Below are positions 30,127 to 38,600 of a DNA stretch of 64,000 nucleotides, piece after piece. The DNA comes from Streptomyces sp. NBC_01276. GTDB lineage: Bacteria; Actinomycetota; Actinomycetes; Streptomycetales; Streptomycetaceae. A program made the position numbers and the translations under genes. The stretch spans positions 6,322,501-6,386,500 of the forward strand of contig NZ_CP108442.1 of the NCBI RefSeq assembly GCF_041435355.1. The letters run 5' to 3'. The first letter of the stretch is position 1; the number at the start of each line of letters is the position of its first letter. The notes beneath the pieces are model-generated. The model was not told the DNA's origin. It did no database searches and saw only the letters and a program-made list of their open reading frames with translations.

Positions 30127-30142
30127 CTACAGCCACCTGTAG
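30127..30142. promoter_or_regulatory. Perfect inverted repeat CTACAG-N4-CTGTAG in the divergent promoter region
   Basis: A 16-bp dyad sits between the histidine kinase start (30048) and the serine hydrolase start (30203), about 48 bases upstream of the latter's -10. It is a good candidate operator. Half-sites TACA/TGTA recall BlaI/CopY-type boxes but the spacing differs. Confidence 0.5.
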
Positions 30143-30189
30143 GTTTCGAACGGCCGTCCGGGGTACCGACGCGCGACCCGGCGGTTACC

Positions 30190-30195
30190 TAGCGT
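30190..30195 (+). promoter_or_regulatory. Probable -10 element for leaderless serine hydrolase transcript
   Basis: TAGCGT ends eight bases before ATG 30203, so transcription would begin at or next to the start codon. There is no ribosome site in that interval. The same hexamer is seen in the leader-peptide promoter at 49788. Confidence 0.45.
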
Positions 30196-30202
30196 GGCGT
30201 TC

Positions 30203-31441
30203 ATGAGATCCACGACCCCGGCCCCCGCGCCGCAGCAGCCCCCGTCCCAGCAGCGTCGCCGCCGGACCGGCCGAGGACGGCCGGCCGTCGTGGCGGCCGC
30301 ACTCGTCGCGGCGGGCGTGGCCCTGGCCGTCCAGCCCTCGGGCGGCGCGTCCGCGCCCGGCTACCGGCAGGAGGACCTGCGCCGGGACACCGATGCCATC
30401 CGGGCGCTGGGGGTCACCGGCGTCCAGGCGCGGGTGACCACCGCCTCCGGCCGGGACCTGGTCGCCACCGCCGGCGTCGCCGTGGCGGGCACGAACGGCC
30501 CGGTGCCCCGCGACGGCTACTTCCGGATGGCCAGCACCGGCAAGGCGCTCATGGCCACCGTGGTCCTGCAGTTGGCCGACGAGGGCAAGCTGTCACTGGA
30601 CGACACGGTGGAGCGCCGGCTGCCCGGTGTGGTCGACGGCAACGGAAACGACGCACGGAAGATCACCGTGCGCCGGCTCCTGCAGAACACCAGCGGCCTC
30701 CACGACGACCTTCCCGGCTTCGACGCCCCGCAGGAGTACTACCGGCACCGCTACGACACCCACACCCCCGAACAGATCGTCGCCCGGGCGATGGAGCACC
30801 ACCCGGACTTCGAGCCCGGCACCGGCTGGGGCTACTCCAACACCGGCTACGTCGTCCTCGGCATGATCGTCGAAAAGACCGCCGGCCGCCCCTGGCAGGA
30901 GGAGGTGGGCAGCCGGATCCTGAAACCGCTCGGCATGGACCACACCTACCTGCCGGGCACCACGCCCACCCTCCGCCGCCCGCACGCCGACGGCTACCAG
31001 GTCTTCGGCTCCGGCGAACGGACCGACGTCACCGAACAGATCGTCCCCGACCTCGGCGGCTACGTCTCCACCACGGAGGACGTCAACCGCTTCTTCCGTG
31101 GACTGCTGGGCGGCAGGCTGCTGTCCGCGGCGCGCCTGGCCGAGATGCGGGACACCGTCCCGGTCGACAAGCGGGTCGAGGCGTTCTGGCCCGGTGGACG
31201 CTACGGACTCGGCCTGGTCAGCCGCCCCCTGACCTGCGGCGGCGGCTACTGGAGCCACGAAGGGGGCGAAGCCGGCTACATCACCCTGAACGGCGCCACC
31301 GACGACGGCGCCCGCACCGTCACCGTCTCCATGTCCACCAGCTTCAACGACCCCGACGCAACGCTCCGGCAGCACGAGGCCGGCAGCGACCTCGTCGACC
31401 GCGCGCTGTGCGACACCTCCGGCGGCGGACGGGGAGAGTGA
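30203..31441 (+). CDS. Secreted serine hydrolase, beta-lactamase/D-alanyl-D-alanine carboxypeptidase fold
   Basis: This is a 412-residue protein. After a basic N-terminus (QRRRRTGRGR) a hydrophobic stretch VVAAALVAAGVALAV forms a signal peptide or anchor. The catalytic SxxK is S111-T-G-K in MASTGKALM, the second motif is YSNTGYV, and the third is HEGGEAGY. Such enzymes trim cell-wall peptides or hydrolyse esters. GTG 30194 is in frame, but ATG 30203 fits a leaderless start after TAGCGT. It is divergent from the two-component pair, which may regulate it. Confidence 0.88.
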   Translation: MRSTTPAPAPQQPPSQQRRRRTGRGRPAVVAAALVAAGVALAVQPSGGASAPGYRQEDLRRDTDAIRALGVTGVQARVTTASGRDLVATAGVAVAGTNGPVPRDGYFRMASTGKALMATVVLQLADEGKLSLDDTVERRLPGVVDGNGNDARKITVRRLLQNTSGLHDDLPGFDAPQEYYRHRYDTHTPEQIVARAMEHHPDFEPGTGWGYSNTGYVVLGMIVEKTAGRPWQEEVGSRILKPLGMDHTYLPGTTPTLRRPHADGYQVFGSGERTDVTEQIVPDLGGYVSTTEDVNRFFRGLLGGRLLSAARLAEMRDTVPVDKRVEAFWPGGRYGLGLVSRPLTCGGGYWSHEGGEAGYITLNGATDDGARTVTVSMSTSFNDPDATLRQHEAGSDLVDRALCDTSGGGRGE

Positions 31442-31469
31442 CCGCCCGCCCCGGACGGCGGCCGCCCTT

Positions 31470-31503
31470 CGGGCCGGGCCGCGCCTCGGGCCGGGCCGCG
31501 CCT
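31470..31503. repeat. 17-bp unit repeated twice in tandem
   Basis: CGGGCCGGGCCGCGCCT occurs at 31470-31486 and again at 31487-31503, in the gap between the convergent serine hydrolase and LytS-type kinase genes. A shorter CCCGTCAGG pair follows. The region can fold strongly and may help termination. Confidence 0.75.
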
Positions 31504-31524
31504 CCCGTCAGGCCGCGGCTCCCG

Positions 31525-32799
31525 TCAGGACGGCCCGTCCGCGGGATGCCACGGCCCGGCCCCCTCGGCTCCCCCTCCACCGCCTCCCGGGCCCGAAGTG
31601 TGCACGCCCGCACGGTACTTGGGAATCCGGACGGTGATCTTCATGCCGGCGCCGACGCCCGTCTCGATGACGAGCCCGTGCGCGTCCCCGTAGACCTGGC
31701 GCATCCGCTCGTCGACGTTGGTCAGCCCGATCCCCGAGGAGGACCCCGGGCGCTCCCCGGCCAGGATCCGGCGCAGCAGCGCCGGGTCCATCCCGACGCC
31801 GTTGTCCTCGATGGTCAGCACCGCCTCCGCGCCGGCGTCCCGGGCGGCGATGGTGATCCGGCACTCCCCGGTGGAGTCCTCCACCCCGTGCTTGACGGCG
31901 TTCTCCACCAGCGGCTGCAGGCACAGGAACGGCAGCGCCACCGGCAGCACCTCGGGCGCCACCTGCAAGGTCACCTTCAGCCGGTCCCCGAACCGGGCCC
32001 CGGCCAGCGCCAGGTACCGCTCGATCGAACGCAACTCCTCGGCCAGGGTGGTGAACTCGCCGTGCCGGCGGAAGGAGTAGCGGGTGAAGTCCGCGAACTC
32101 CAGCAGCAGTTCCCGCGCCCGCTCCGGATCGGTCCGCACGAACGAGGCGATCGCGGCCAGCGAGTTGAAGATGAAGTGCGGGGAGATCTGCGCCCGCAAC
32201 GCCTTGATCTCCGCCTCCATCAGCCGCGTCCGCGCCCGGTCCAGCTCCGACAGCTCCAGCTGTACGGAGACCCAGCGCGCCACCTCCGTCGCGGCCCGCA
32301 CCAGCACCGCCGACTCCCGCGACCCGTAGGCGACCAGCGCCCCCAGCAGCCCGTCCTCGCCCGTCAGCGGCGCGAACACCGCCCACTTCAAAGGGCAGCC
32401 GGGCCGCTGGCACTCGGTGCGCACGCTCTGGCTGCGCCCCGACTCCAGCATCACCGCCACCCGCGCCATCGCCCGCCGCTGGTGGTGGTCGGCGCCCGGC
32501 CCGTCCCACGCCAGCACGGCCTCGCGGTCGGTCAGGCACAGCGCCTCGGTGCCCAGCAGCGAGCGCAGCCGCCGGGCGGCCTTGCGGGCGGCGTCCTCGG
32601 TGAGCCCCGCCCGCAGCGGGGGAGCGGCCAGCGAAGCGGTGTGCAGGGTGTGGAAGGTGGCCCGCTCCACCGGGGTGCCCAGGTCCGGCCCGGCGGCCCG
32701 CTCCGCGCGCCCGGCGTGCCACCGGCCCGCGGCCCAGCCCAGCCCCAGCAGCGGGGCCGCGCCCACCAGCACCGCCACCACGAGCGCCGCCCCGGTCAC
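31525..32799 (-). CDS. LytS/YpdA-type sensor histidine kinase
   Basis: This is a 424-residue protein. One N-terminal hydrophobic segment (residues ~2-25) is followed by a GAF-like region and the His_kinase box LRAQISPHFIFNSLAAIASF, where the His after SP is phosphorylated. The ATP-binding part has CLQPLVENAVKHGVED and SGIGLTNVDERMRQVYG. The C-terminus is Gly-rich. Its ATG overlaps the symporter stop by four bases. With the LytTR regulator at 35216 it makes a nutrient-sensing pair around the symporter. Confidence 0.9.
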   Translation of the reverse strand: MTGAALVVAVLVGAAPLLGLGWAAGRWHAGRAERAAGPDLGTPVERATFHTLHTASLAAPPLRAGLTEDAARKAARRLRSLLGTEALCLTDREAVLAWDGPGADHHQRRAMARVAVMLESGRSQSVRTECQRPGCPLKWAVFAPLTGEDGLLGALVAYGSRESAVLVRAATEVARWVSVQLELSELDRARTRLMEAEIKALRAQISPHFIFNSLAAIASFVRTDPERARELLLEFADFTRYSFRRHGEFTTLAEELRSIERYLALAGARFGDRLKVTLQVAPEVLPVALPFLCLQPLVENAVKHGVEDSTGECRITIAARDAGAEAVLTIEDNGVGMDPALLRRILAGERPGSSSGIGLTNVDERMRQVYGDAHGLVIETGVGAGMKITVRIPKYRAGVHTSGPGGGGGGAEGAGPWHPADGPS

Positions 32800-34523
32800 C
32801 GGGCGCCCCCCGCGGCCCGCTCACCGGCCACGTCCTCGGGCAGGTGCAGCCGGGCCAGCGCGGCGGCCGCCCCCGCCGGGATCCGGGACCGGGTCGCCAG
32901 CGACACCGCCACCATCGTCAGGAAGCCCAGCGGCACCGACCACACCGCGGGCCAGGCCAGCAGCGCGTGCGCCCAGCCCGCCGGGACCAGCCCGGACCGG
33001 GTGGCCACCACCGCGCCCAGCGCCGCACCGCCCCCGGTGAGCAGCCCGGCCACGGCTCCGGGCGGGGTCAGCCCGCGCCACCAGATGCCGAGGACCAGCA
33101 ACGGGCAGAAGGAGGACGCCGAGACGGCGAAGGCCAGCCCGACGGCGTCGGCGACCGGCACGTCGGTGGCCATGATCCCGCCCGCGAGCGGCACCGCCAT
33201 CGCCACCGCCACGGCGAGCCGGAACGTCCCCACCCCGCGCCGGGGCAGCACGTCCTGGTGCAGCACCCCGGCCACCGCCATGGTCAGCCCCGAGGCCGTC
33301 GACAGGAACGCGGCGAACGCGCCCCCGGCCAGCAGCGCCCCCAGCAGGTCCCCGAGCAGCCCGCCCAGCACCCGTTCCGGGAGCACGAGCACCGCGGCGT
33401 CCGCGTCCCCGGTCAGCGCCAGCTCCGGTGCGTAGATCCGGCCCAGCGCCCCGTACACCTGGGGCAGCAGGTAGAACACCCCGAGCAGGCCCAGCACGAC
33501 GAGCGTGGTGCGGCGGGCGGCCCGCCCGTGGGGGCTGGTGTAGAAGCGCACCGCCACGTGCGGCAGGCCCATGGTGCCGAGGAAGGTGGCCAGGATCAGC
33601 CCGTAGGTGGCGTACAGCCGGTGCTCCCCGCCGGACAGCGCCTTCGACCAGCCGGGAGCGTCCGGGCCGGGGCCGGAGTGCGAGTCCGGGACCACGCTGC
33701 CGGGGGCGAACTCCAGGCGGGTGCGGGCCGCGACGGAGTGCCGGCCGCTGTCCAGGGTCACCGGGACCCCGGCGTGGTCGGCGCCGTCCACCCGGCCCGT
33801 CACCGTCACGGTGAGCGGCGCGCCCACCGAGAGGCGTACGTCCTCGCCCAGGGTGACGGCGGTGTGCTCGCGGAAGACGGCCGGGGCGTCGAAGGAGGCG
33901 CGCGGAGCGCCGTCCCCGGCCCAGGCGGCGATCAGGAAGAAGGCCGGCACCAGCAGTGCGGTGAGTTTGAGCCAGTACTGGAACGCCTGCACGAAGGTGA
34001 TGCTGCGCATGCCGCCCGCGGCGACGGCCGCCGTGACCACGAAGGCCACGACCACCCCGCCCACCCAGTGCGGGGCCCCGGTCAGCACCGCCAGCGTCAG
34101 CCCGGCCCCCTGCAACTGCGGCAGCAGGTACAGCCAGCCCACGCCCAGCACGAACAGCACCGCGATCCGCCGCACCGCCCGCGACTGGAGCCGCGCCTCG
34201 GCGAAGTCGGGCAGCGTGTACGCGCCCGAGCGCCGCAGCGGGGCCGCGACCAGCACCAGCAGCACCAGGTAGCCGGCGGTGTAACCGACGGGGTACCAGA
34301 GCATCTCCGGCCCCTGGAGCAGCACCAGCCCGGCCACCCCGAGGAAGGAGGCGGCGGAGAGGTACTCCCCGCTGATGGCGGCCGCGTTGAGGCGGGGGCC
34401 CACGGTGCGGGAGGCGACGTAGAAGTCGGAGGTGGTCCGCGATATCCGCAGGCCGAGCGCCCCGACGAGGACGGTGACCAGGACGACGACGGTGACCGCG
34501 GTCAGCGCGTACGTCTGGTTCAC
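32796..34523 (-). CDS. Sodium:solute symporter (SSS family, acetate/pyruvate-type permease)
   Basis: This 575-residue protein is chosen from GTG 34523, with AAGGA about seven bases upstream. About 13 membrane helices are evident. The SSS core shows DFYVASRTVGPRLNAAAISGEYLSAASFLG near the N-terminus and YLLPQLQGAGLTLAVL. Between helices, residues ~225-335 form a hydrophilic beta-rich insertion (TVTVTGRVDGADHAGVPVTL) that should face outward, and QVYGALGRIYAP follows. It probably imports a small carboxylate with Na+. The usual small DUF485 partner is not adjacent. It overlaps lytS-like by four bases. Confidence 0.88.
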   Translation of the reverse strand: MNQTYALTAVTVVVLVTVLVGALGLRISRTTSDFYVASRTVGPRLNAAAISGEYLSAASFLGVAGLVLLQGPEMLWYPVGYTAGYLVLLVLVAAPLRRSGAYTLPDFAEARLQSRAVRRIAVLFVLGVGWLYLLPQLQGAGLTLAVLTGAPHWVGGVVVAFVVTAAVAAGGMRSITFVQAFQYWLKLTALLVPAFFLIAAWAGDGAPRASFDAPAVFREHTAVTLGEDVRLSVGAPLTVTVTGRVDGADHAGVPVTLDSGRHSVAARTRLEFAPGSVVPDSHSGPGPDAPGWSKALSGGEHRLYATYGLILATFLGTMGLPHVAVRFYTSPHGRAARRTTLVVLGLLGVFYLLPQVYGALGRIYAPELALTGDADAAVLVLPERVLGGLLGDLLGALLAGGAFAAFLSTASGLTMAVAGVLHQDVLPRRGVGTFRLAVAVAMAVPLAGGIMATDVPVADAVGLAFAVSASSFCPLLVLGIWWRGLTPPGAVAGLLTGGGAALGAVVATRSGLVPAGWAHALLAWPAVWSVPLGFLTMVAVSLATRSRIPAGAAAALARLHLPEDVAGERAAGGAR

Positions 34524-34643
34524 CGGAGGTCCTTCGAGGGGGAGGGGAGGGAAGTCTCCGGAGTCTACGCAGCCGTCCGTCCCCGGCGACAGGCACGAAC
34601 CGGGCACCCGCGCGGGGGTTCCGGCGGGGGTGCGGCTCGCTGG

Positions 34644-34919
34644 TCAGAGCGCCGGATCGTGGTGCCGAGCGCAGTCGCGCAGGGCGATCTCCAGCTCCAC
34701 GTACGACTCCTCCGCGCGCCGGAAGGCAAGGGTCAGGGCCGCCTCCACCCGGGGCGGCAACTGCCCGCGGGTGCCCTCCTGCGCCTCGTACAGGACCTCC
34801 GCCCAGCGGGCGGCCGCGCTGCGCAGCCGGGCGAGCAGCGCCTCGGCCTCGGCGGGCCCGGCGGCACGGGTCCGGGGCAGTCCGGTCAGCGCGTCCAACA
34901 GCGCCTGGATCTCGGACAT
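34644..34919 (-). CDS. Small helical hypothetical protein (91 aa)
   Basis: This gene starts at ATG 34919 with GGAGGAGCG directly upstream. The product is helical and Ala/Glu/Arg-rich (EAEALLARLRSAAARWAEVLYEAQ), without a signal peptide, metal motif or recognised domain. It lies between the response-regulator and symporter genes on the same strand, so it may be an accessory of that unit. I do not recognise the family. Confidence 0.7.
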   Translation of the reverse strand: MSEIQALLDALTGLPRTRAAGPAEAEALLARLRSAAARWAEVLYEAQEGTRGQLPPRVEAALTLAFRRAEESYVELEIALRDCARHHDPAL

Positions 34920-35089
34920 CTCGCTCCTCCCGGGCCGGAAGATCCACGATACGCGCGGCCCGCGCCACGGGCGGGCGGATCGGCGGGCGCTGCGACCGAC
35001 GGGCCCGGCGGATCGCCGTACGCCCACCGTGGCGCGACGAACGGCGCATCGGTACGCCGGGCGGTCCCCGACGGCGGCGGACCGGCACG

Positions 35090-35170
35090 CGCCGCGCGGC
35101 GGGCGGCCGGGGGTCGGGCGGCCGGGCGGGCGGTCGGGCGGTCGGGCGGGCCCGCGCATCGGGTCGGGGC
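35090..35170. repeat. G-rich GGTCGGGC repeat tract between two genes
   Basis: The 296-base gap between the small gene (34919) and the response regulator (35216) holds no ORF I can support. Its right part is a run of GGGC, GGTC and GGGCGGG units on the + strand that could form a G-quadruplex or hairpins. Both flanking genes are on the other strand. Confidence 0.5.
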
Positions 35171-35215
35171 CCGGGGGCGGGGGTGGCGGTCGGTACGGGT
35201 GCCGGGCCGGACGGG

Positions 35216-36016
35216 TCAGCCCGTGGCCTGGCGCATGAGGAGGTCCCGCAGTTCGCGTGCGTGGCGGCGGCTGACCTGGAGTTCCGCCGGGCCCACCCGC
35301 ACGCTCGTGGTCCCGGCGTCCATGCGCAGTTCGTCGATCCTGGCCAGGGCGACCAGGTGGCGCCGGTGGATCCGGACGAACCCGCGGGCCGCCCAGCGCT
35401 CCTCCAGGGTGGACAGCGGGATCCGCACCAGGTGGCTGCCCTCGTCGGTGTGCAGCCGGGCGTAGTCGCCCTGGGCCTCCACGTACGCGATGTCCGCGAT
35501 CGCCACGAACCGCGTGACGCCGCCCAGTTCGACCGCGATCTGCTCCGGGGCGCGCTCGGCGGCCCCGGCGGCTGCTCCGGCCCCGCCCCCGGCAGCGGCC
35601 GCCTCCGGCTCCGCCCCGTCCGGCCGGCCCAGCAGGGCGCGGGCCCGCCGGACCGCCTCCGCCAGCCGTTCGGGACGGACCGGCTTGAGGACGTAGTCGA
35701 CGGCCTTGAGGTCGAAGGCCTGGACGGCGAAGCCCTCGTGGGCGGTGACGAACACGATCAGCGGGGGACGGGCGAACCCGGTCAGCAGCCGGGCGATGTC
35801 CAGTCCGGTCAGTCCGGCCATCTGGATGTCCAGGAACACCACGTCGATGCCGTCGGGTCCGTCCGGTCCGCTCTCCAGCGCCCGGGTGATCCGGCGCAGC
35901 GCTCCGGTGGCGTCGGAGGCGCCCTCCGCGCTGCTGACGCGGGGGTCGGAGCGCAGCAGGTAGAGGAGTTCCTCCAGGAGCGGCTTCTCGTCGTCGACGG
36001 CCAGTACGCGCAGCAT
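35216..36016 (-). CDS. LytR/AlgR-type response regulator (LytTR DNA-binding domain)
   Basis: This 266-residue protein starts at ATG 36016. The receiver domain has AVDDEKPLL and phosphoacceptor D63 in VVFLDIQMAG, then VTAHEGFAVQAF and VDYVLKPVRPERL. A Gly/Ala-rich linker (residues ~140-160) leads to a LytTR domain with FVAIADIAYVEAQGDYARLHT and FVRIHRRHLVAL. It pairs with the LytS-like kinase at 31525 and probably controls the symporter gene between them. The start appears leaderless. Confidence 0.92.
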   Translation of the reverse strand: MLRVLAVDDEKPLLEELLYLLRSDPRVSSAEGASDATGALRRITRALESGPDGPDGIDVVFLDIQMAGLTGLDIARLLTGFARPPLIVFVTAHEGFAVQAFDLKAVDYVLKPVRPERLAEAVRRARALLGRPDGAEPEAAAAGGGAGAAAGAAERAPEQIAVELGGVTRFVAIADIAYVEAQGDYARLHTDEGSHLVRIPLSTLEERWAARGFVRIHRRHLVALARIDELRMDAGTTSVRVGPAELQVSRRHARELRDLLMRQATG

Positions 36017-36023
36017 GGAGCTC

Positions 36024-36052
36024 ACTCTAGGCAACGGGGCCGTCCCGGGAAA
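36024..36052 (-). promoter_or_regulatory. Predicted leaderless promoter of the LytTR regulator gene
   Basis: On the minus strand, -35 TTTCCC (36047-36052) and -10 TAGAGT (36024-36029) are 17 bases apart. The -10 ends seven bases before the ATG, so the transcript would start at the initiation codon. No ribosome site is present there. Confidence 0.45.
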
Positions 36053-36055
36053 CGG

Positions 36056-36097
36056 CGCGCGGCCCCCGCCCGGGGGGAGGGGGGCGGGGACCGCGCG
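36056..36097 (-). terminator. Terminator after the lipoprotein gene
   Basis: A 16-bp stem with one mismatch (36056-36071 pairing with 36082-36097) and a 10-base loop lies 42 bases past the lipoprotein stop. It also separates that gene from the downstream LytTR promoter. Confidence 0.75.
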
Positions 36098-36138
36098 GAT
36101 CGGGAGTGGGGGGGCGTGGCGAGGGGCGGGGGCGGGGG

Positions 36139-37110
36139 CTACTGGACCGTGATGAGCTTGCCGTCGGGGGCGACGGCGTACCAGGTGCCGCCCACGCCCT
36201 GGCCGTTGGTGTCGCCGGCCTTCTTGTCACCGGTGAAGGTGTAGACGGGCCAGCAGTTCACGGTCTGCTGCTTCTTGCCGTCGGGCCGGTCGAGGACCAG
36301 GTAGTTCTTCTCGACGATGCCCTTGGCGTTGGCCTTGTCGACCGGCGGGACGACCGGCCACTTGGCGACGCAGTCGCCCTCGCACTTGGAGACCATCGGC
36401 CAGGCGGTGTCGGGCTTGAAGCGGTAGACGGTCATGCCGTTGCCGTCGACGATGTGCTCGCCGAGCTTGGGGTCCTTGGCCACGGTCAGGGCGCCCGCGG
36501 CCTGGCCGGCGCCCGCGCCCGCTCCCGTCCCCGCTCCGGCCCCGGCGCCCGCGGCGGGCTTCGCGGCCTTCTTGCCGTCGGCGGCCAGGGCGAACCAGGT
36601 GCCGCCGACACCCTGCCCGTTCAGGTCGCCCGCCTTGGTGTCCTTGGCGAAGCGGTACGCGGGCCAGCCGGCCACCGTCAGCTGCTTGCTGCCGTCCTTG
36701 CGGACCACCTCGCCCAGCACGGCGGGGTCCATGCCCGCGGCGGCGGTCGCGTCGCCCGCCGGGACCGCGGGCCAGGCCTTGGCGCAGTCGCCCTCGCAGT
36801 TGGAGGCGGGCGGCTTGGCGGTGTCCTTGTCGAAGCGGTAGAGGGTGAAGCCCGCGCTGTCGGTGAGGACCGAGCCCAGCTGGTCGGTGGAGGCGATCGC
36901 CAGCTGCCCGCCGGCCTTGGCCCCGGTGGCCGCCGCGTCCTGGGCGGGCTTGTCGTTGCCGTAGGGGTCGGCGGCGGGCGCCTGGGCGTCGGCGACGGCA
37001 CCGGCCGGCTTGGTCGCGTCGGCCGCCTTGTCGTACCCGCCGCAGGCCGTCGCCGCGAGGGTGACGACGACTGCGACCGCCGCCAGGGAAGTTCCGCGCT
37101 TGATGCCCAT
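36139..37110 (-). CDS. Lipoprotein with two secreted-repeat (lipoprotein_15) domains, SCO0930-like
   Basis: This 323-residue protein starts at ATG 37110. The signal peptide GTSLAAVAVVVTLAATAC ends in a lipobox Cys. Two homologous repeats follow. Each begins GFTLYRF or GMTVYRF, carries a paired-Cys C-E-G-D-C segment (SNCEGDCAKAWP and SKCEGDCVAKWP) and ends with a VYTFTGDKKAGDTNGQGVGGTW-like strand set (interrupted here for brevity). An Ala/Gly/Pro linker joins them. The protein is anchored outside the membrane. The family is uncharacterised, and redox or haem-related roles have only been guessed from the Cys pairs. Confidence 0.85.
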   Translation of the reverse strand: MGIKRGTSLAAVAVVVTLAATACGGYDKAADATKPAGAVADAQAPAADPYGNDKPAQDAAATGAKAGGQLAIASTDQLGSVLTDSAGFTLYRFDKDTAKPPASNCEGDCAKAWPAVPAGDATAAAGMDPAVLGEVVRKDGSKQLTVAGWPAYRFAKDTKAGDLNGQGVGGTWFALAADGKKAAKPAAGAGAGAGTGAGAGAGQAAGALTVAKDPKLGEHIVDGNGMTVYRFKPDTAWPMVSKCEGDCVAKWPVVPPVDKANAKGIVEKNYLVLDRPDGKKQQTVNCWPVYTFTGDKKAGDTNGQGVGGTWYAVAPDGKLITVQ

Positions 37111-37227
37111 GTCGTTCTCTCCCACGTGTGGTGTCCGCCGAGTCCGTCACCGGAGGATCGGCAACTTGTGCAGGACACGGGGCGGCGGGAGCGTTCCGTT
37201 CAGCGGGACGGCTGTGACCTGTTTCAC

Positions 37228-38247
37228 TCACACGCCGTCGAACCCGGCCCGCCGGGCGGCCGTGGCCACAGCGAGGCCGAGGATCCGGTGTCCCTCGTCG
37301 TCGGGGTGCAGTCCGTCCGCGAGGTGCTCGGGTCCCAGCAGGTCACGGCCCGGCAGCAGGACGAGCCGGCCGTCCCCGGCGGCGATCCGGTCGCGGGTGG
37401 CCCGTTCCATGGCGTCCCGCAGGGCGCCCAGGGTCGCGCCGAGGCGGTTGGGGGTGCGTTCGGCGTCGGGGCGCAGCACCGGGGAGAGCAGCAGCAGGGG
37501 GGTGCGGGGATGGCCCTGGCGGATCAGGTCGAGGAACGTGCGGGTGGTCTCGTAGAGGAGGGGGGCGGTGAAGGGCACCCGGGACCAGCAGTTCGTGCCG
37601 AAGGCGAGGGTGAGGACGTCGGCGGGGAGGGCGGCGAGCTGCTCGGCGGTGGCGAGTTCCCCGCGGGCCGCTCCCGCGTAGCCGAGGTTGACCGTGTCCC
37701 AGCCCAGTGCCCGGCCCGCGACGGCGGGCCAGCCGTGGGCGGGCCGGGTGGACCACCAGCCCTCGGTGATGGAGTCGCCGTGCACCACCCAGCGCGGGTT
37801 CCGGGGGGCGGGTGCGAGGGGGCCGCCGATCCCGCGCAGGCCCAGGACCGCGGGGGACTGGGCCTCGGGCGGGTGCAGGGTGAAGGGGCCGCCGCCGCGG
37901 GGCAGCGGGACGCGTACGACGGACTCGGCGGCGGGCTCGGTGAAGACCTCGGTGATCCGGCCGTGGCGGTTCCACAGGGCGAAGCCGTGCGCGAGGTCGC
38001 GCAGCGCGTCGGTGGGGCCCGGCACGGTGGCCCGGTAGCGGATCTCCACGGCGTGCGCGGACCCGGCGGTGAACTCCAGACGCACCCCTATGGGAAGGGT
38101 GGCGCGCTCTCCGGTGTCCCAGGGCAGTCGCATCGTGTCGGCCGGGTCGGCGCGCACGGGGCGCCCCTCGTGCAGCCAGGCGACCCCGCGCAGGAACGGT
38201 CCGGGATCCAGCCACCGCTCGTCGGACTCCGTCTGCGTCGGCTTCAC
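37228..38247 (-). CDS. SGNH/GDSL-family hydrolase
   Basis: This 339-residue protein is chosen from GTG 38247 because GGAGG lies six bases upstream; earlier in-frame starts lack such a site. The N-terminal ~170 residues are beta-rich (a jelly-roll-like acyl-esterase N-domain). The hydrolase part has block I GDSITEGWW (Ser nucleophile), block III-like FGTNCW, and the C-terminal DGLHPDDEGH with the Asp-His pair. No signal peptide is seen. It probably deacylates a carbohydrate or lipid ester. It is divergent from the amino acid permease gene. Confidence 0.87.
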   Translation of the reverse strand: MKPTQTESDERWLDPGPFLRGVAWLHEGRPVRADPADTMRLPWDTGERATLPIGVRLEFTAGSAHAVEIRYRATVPGPTDALRDLAHGFALWNRHGRITEVFTEPAAESVVRVPLPRGGGPFTLHPPEAQSPAVLGLRGIGGPLAPAPRNPRWVVHGDSITEGWWSTRPAHGWPAVAGRALGWDTVNLGYAGAARGELATAEQLAALPADVLTLAFGTNCWSRVPFTAPLLYETTRTFLDLIRQGHPRTPLLLLSPVLRPDAERTPNRLGATLGALRDAMERATRDRIAAGDGRLVLLPGRDLLGPEHLADGLHPDDEGHRILGLAVATAARRAGFDGV

Positions 38248-38600
38248 TCTTCGCCTCCGATCGTCGGACAGGGGGAACCACGGGGCACGCTGCGGCATGT
38301 CTGACGCCGTGTCAAGAAAGGGGGTCGAGGGAGGGCTGCGCAGTGATCGATCATCTGTGCGCAACAAACGGCCATCCCGGACAGATCCGCGCAATGATCG
38401 TTCGCCAATGTGCAAGGATGGTGCATTACGGGCGGTATCACTCAGCTCGTAGGCTCACTCGCTGTACGTGGAGTGGCGCGGACCGCCTGCTCGGCGGTCC
38501 CCCCATGCCCAGACAGGGTTCATCCCTGCCTGACAACTGCTCCGGACCGCTGCGGCCGACGCCTGACAGTCCCCATCCGCAGTGTCAAAGGAGTCCCTTC
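38248..38600. other. 353-base intergenic region with dyads and GCGCAA motifs (divergent promoters)
   Basis: I find no supportable gene here. It contains TGATCGATCA, a split inverted repeat at 38348-38400, two GCGCAA-type motifs 30 bases apart and a moderately AT-rich stretch around 38340-38440. It must hold the promoters of the SGNH hydrolase and the permease. Confidence 0.6.
38348..38400. promoter_or_regulatory. Split inverted repeat, candidate operator for the permease/Lrp locus
   Basis: CGATCAT...TGCGC (38348-38362) faces GCGCAATGATCG (38389-38400). The GCGCAA cores at 38359 and 38389 are 30 bases apart, about three helical turns. A very similar site occurs upstream of the hydrolase/monooxygenase pair at 51950-52010. 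Confidence 0.5.
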
